Made by a program: the position numbers and the translations under genes. Below are positions 60,804-64,000 of a stretch of DNA of 64,000 nt, piece by piece (the stretch's first letter is position 1; each line of letters opens with the position of its first letter). The DNA is from Stentor coeruleus (Eukaryota; Ciliophora; Heterotrichea; Heterotrichida; Stentoridae): the NCBI GenBank assembly GCA_001970955.1, contig MPUH01000143.1, positions 1-64,000 on the forward strand. Reading direction: 5' to 3'. Under the pieces are notes generated by a model. The model worked only from the letters and a program-made list of their open reading frames with translations. It did not search any database and was not told the DNA's origin.

Positions 60804-63800
60804 ATGGCAAGGTCTTTTTCAAAGAAGCTTGATAGTGTTGAATTCGGTTTCTACTCTGCCGAAGAAGCCAAAAAGCTCGGCGCAGTAGAAATCACATCCA
60901 TCAGTGTCTATGAGCCAATCAAAAAGCCTATAAAGTCCTCTAAAGCAAAAGACCCAAAAGATCTTAAAGACCCAAACGATACAGTTAAACCAGAAGTAAT
61001 AAGAAAACCAATGCAAGGAGGTTTAGCCGACCCAAGACTTGGCGTGTCTTTAAACTCTCGTCTTAACGCCGAAACATGTGTTGTTTGTAATCAAGACCCA
61101 AATTCTTGTCAAGGTCATTTAGGGTATATATCTTTATGTACTCCAGCTTATAATCCATTTGCCTTTGATATCCTATATAAACTTCTCAAATCCAAATGCG
61201 CCTTTTGTCATCGTCTTAAGCTGCCAAATGAAAAATCACATATGTACATACTAAAAAAACAGCTTATCAAAAGAGGTAAGCTTTTAGATGCTTTAAGCTT
61301 AGAAGACCTGCTTTCTGATAAGTTTATTTCCGACTCAGAAATCGATAAATTTGACGAAATTAGAGACATAATCATGGCACAAAAAGATTTATATGAAGAT
61401 ATCGCTATAGAAAGCGCCAATTGTGGAGAATCTGAAGCTTTTAGCATTTTAATCAAAGCTTCAAATGATATCGACACTCAGATTTGGAAGAATTTTTCAG
61501 GAAGGATCTGCGCTCATTGCAATGAAAAGCAGCCTAAAATAGTAAAAGAAGGGGATTGTAAAATATTCCGTGTACCTTTAAAAGACAAGTAAAAAATATT
61601 TAGGGAAATCAGAGCTCTTGAACTTAAAGGAAAAACATCTGAGGTTAATAAAATTGTCATGACGGCTGAAATGGTTTATGAAGAACTTAGATGTACTTGG
61701 GAACATGATAAAGATGTATTGACTGAGCTTTTAAATGGTAAAGCTATGGATGCGATGTTTATGCATAAGCTTATTGTTACACCAAATAGATTTAGACCTG
61801 AGAGTAAAGGGACAACAGGGATGCAAACTTATATGAATGTACAGAGTGTGTCACTTAGTAGGATAATGATTTTGAATGAGAAAATCCTTAACCAAAAAGC
61901 TAAAAATGAAGACTTTTCTGAAACATTTTTTGAGTTCCAACACGCGATCAACATGTATATGGACTCTTCAAATTGGGCAAGACAAAGTGAGAAGGATTTA
62001 GCTGGGTTAAGACAATTATTAGAGAAAAAAGAAGGGCTTTTCAGATTAAAAATGATGGGAAAAAGGGTTAACTATGCAGCTAGGAGTGTTATTTCCCCTG
62101 ACCCTTATATAAATACTGGAGAAATCGGTATCCCAATTGTTTTTGCTAAAAGACTGACTTTCCCAGAGCCAGTAAGAGAAAATAATCTTGAGTATTTAAG
62201 AAAACTTGTTGAAAATGGACCGAATGTGCATCCTGGAGCAAATATGATTGAAGAAGCAGATGGGAAAAAAATTATACTTGACAAGTTCTCACAAAAACAG
62301 CTTAAAGGTGTTGCGGCAAGGCTTTTTACTGGAGGAATCGGGAAAACTGTATATAGGCATTTACAAACTGGGGATTGGCTTTTAGTTAATAGACAGCCAA
62401 CTTTACATAAACCTAGTATGATGGCTCATTCAGCAAGAGTGTTACCTAAACAGACAACAATTAGAATGCATTATTCGAATTGTAACACTTATAATGCAGA
62501 TTTTGATGGAGATGAGATTAACCTGCACTTTTTCCAGTCGCATTTGGCTAGGTCGGAAGCTAAACATATAGCATCAACTGATTATCAGTATACAGCACCA
62601 ACAAGTGGCAAGCCTTTGCGTGGGCTGATCCAAGACCATGTAGTAAGCGGTGTTTTATTAACATGCAAAGACACATTTCTAGAACGTGATGAATACATGC
62701 AGCTTATTTACATAGCATCACAGCATTTGAAAAAAACAATTCAAATCCCCCCTTGTATACTAAAACCTAAAGTCCTTTGGTCAGGAAAGCAAGTAATCTC
62801 AACAATAATTCAAACTTTATCTTATGGTAAATTCCAAATGAATCTTAATGAAAAATGTAAAGTCGGAGGATATATGTGGGGTAAATCTAGTATCGAAGAA
62901 GAAATGCTTCTAATAAAAGATGGTTACATTTGTACTGGAATATTAGATAAGAACCATATTGGTAATGTTGAATATGGCCTAGTCCACAGTTTCCATGAGC
63001 TTTATGGCGAGTCAGCTGCAGCTCAACTTCTAACATCTTTAGGCCGAGTACTTACATTATACCTACAAATGATAGGCTTTTCTTGTACAATGGATGACTT
63101 AATATTAACCCCAGGATCTAATGATAAACGTACTAACAGCATTCAAAACACAGAATCTAAGACTGTAGAATACGCTCATGAAGTTATCAATATAACCCCT
63201 TCAAAACATTCAAATAATCAAATTAGCAAGAAACTTTTAAAAGGACTCGAGAATTTTTTATTAGAAAATGAAGATAACAGCAAAGAGCTTGACTTAAAAA
63301 TGATTTCTTTTGTTAAAAAATCCCTGTCTGATATTCAAAAAAATCTTATCCCAGAAGGACTTAAAAAGAAATTCCCTTATAATAACTTCAGTGCAATGGT
63401 CACAACAGGTGCTAAAGGTAGTCTTGTAAATCATCAACAAGTAAGCCTTATGCTTGGTCAACAAGAACTTGAAGGACGTCGTGTACCTTTAACTGCTTTA
63501 GGTAAAAGTGCACCAAGTTTTGATGCTTATGACCCAACACCTAGAGCTGGAGGATTAGTAACAGATCGTTTTTTAACTGGAATTAAACCTCAAGATTTTT
63601 TTTTCCATTGTATGGCTGGAAGAGAAGGATTAGTAGATACTGCTGTTAAAACAAGTCGTAGTGGGTATTTACAAAGATGTTTAATCAAAGGTTTAGAAAG
63701 TTTGATTGTTGCTTATGATTATACGGTTAGGGATTCAGATGGGTCAATAATCCAGTTTTTATATGGAGAAGATTGTATTGATCCTTCAAAAAATAAGTAT

Positions 63801-64000
63801 GTTCGAGCTTTTGAGTTTTTGAATGAAAATTCACTTGCTTTGTGTGAAAAACTTAAGTTTTCTGAGTGTTCAGAAAAACTGGATTTTACTCAGATACCGA
63901 AGTTTGAGAGTTTTGATGCGAATCAGAAGTGGGATACATCGTTAAATGCGCATACACCTGGGAAAATAGGGAGTATGTCGACTAAGATNGATGCGAATCA
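60804..64000 (+). CDS. POLR1A: RNA polymerase I largest subunit (RPA190/RPA1), partial
   Basis: Exon 1 60804-61588, then the 15-nt intron GTAAAAAATATTTAG (61589-61603, phase 2), then open to the window end. Recognised blocks: FGFYSAEEAKKLGAVEITSI (typical Pol I N-terminus), GLADPRLG, the zinc knuckle CVVCNQDPNSCQGHLGYISL, the catalytic loop NADFDGDEIN (three Asp for Mg2+), and GIKPQDFFFHCMAGREGLVD, TAVKTSRSGYLQR near the trigger loop. The F-H-C-M-A-G-R-E-G and GIKPQ context favours Pol I over Pol II/III. It transcribes rDNA in the nucleolus. About 1060 residues are present; the C-terminal third lies beyond the window. A gap N at 63989 precedes a 11-bp echo. Confidence 0.93.
61589..61603 (+). 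other. 15-nt intron
   Basis: GTAAAAAATATTTAG, phase 2, in the Pol I gene. Retention would give AAG TAA, an immediate stop. Confidence 0.9.
63916..64000. repeat. Assembly-gap self-overlap cut by the window end
   Basis: The 11 bases after N 63989 (GATGCGAATCA) repeat 63916-63926, matching the pattern of the other gaps. Confidence 0.75.

Noticed and set aside
1-64000. CRISPR arrays, tRNA or rRNA genes, transposons and virus-like elements
   Set aside because: No spaced repeat array, no tRNA-like T-loop or acceptor pairing, and no transposase, reverse transcriptase, integrase or capsid-type motif was seen in any frame I read.

Overview
This 64 kb window is almost certainly macronuclear DNA of a heterotrich ciliate, most likely Stentor. 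The evidence is eleven spliceosomal introns of only 15 or 16 nt, low GC, the standard genetic code (long genes run open with TGG for Trp and TAA/TAG as stops), dense short-UTR genes on both strands, and a short interstitial run of TGTTAGGG, the heterotrich telomere unit. The window is an assembly scaffold. Nine single N characters are each flanked by the same 11-137 bp on both sides, so they look like failed contig overlaps. Collapsing the copies restores open frames in four genes.

Layout. 0.1-6.0 kb: an EF-hand protein, an unrecognised acidic/basic protein with one unresolved frame break, a decayed ArfGAP fragment, a RING finger protein, a two-TM protein and a large coiled-coil protein. 7.5-12.3 kb: a tubulin-tyrosine-ligase-like enzyme split by two gap artifacts, and a cyclic-nucleotide-type K+ channel with a C-terminal zinc knuckle. 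13.0-14.0 kb: a pseudogene patch with a PP1 phosphatase fragment and a histone H4 copy between 15-bp direct repeats. 14.4-25 kb: a FAM136A-like protein, glycyl-tRNA synthetase, PAF1, an ABCB-type half transporter and a kelch/Cys-rich membrane protein, several of them needing tiny introns to be read. 25-31 kb: mostly intergenic, with two small unknown genes, one carrying a CaaX box.

31-41 kb: a glutathione S-transferase followed 24 nt later by an SPX-EXS (XPR1/PHO1-like) phosphate exporter, a second nearly identical exporter 2 kb further on, a small unknown gene whose duplicate has decayed, an MFS transporter and a small spliced gene. 41-47 kb: a LITAF-like protein, a WD40 protein, AP-3 mu, a protein with three 37-residue repeats and a two-TM protein. 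47-55.5 kb: a 2.37-kilo-residue surface protein (LNR repeats, beta-helix, multi-TM) and a spliced unknown gene 16 nt behind it. 55.9-64 kb: a putative N-myristoylated protein, a tail-anchored coiled-coil protein, DPH3, a decayed DPP3 fragment, and the first part of the RNA polymerase I largest subunit, which runs off the end.

Most genes are housekeeping or membrane functions with no operon-like logic. However, four head-to-tail pairs are separated by only 16-24 nt, and one transporter has been duplicated with its 3' neighbour. Intergenic DNA is not empty: at least four decayed copies of conserved host genes can be read in it, and its GC skew follows the direction of the flanking genes.
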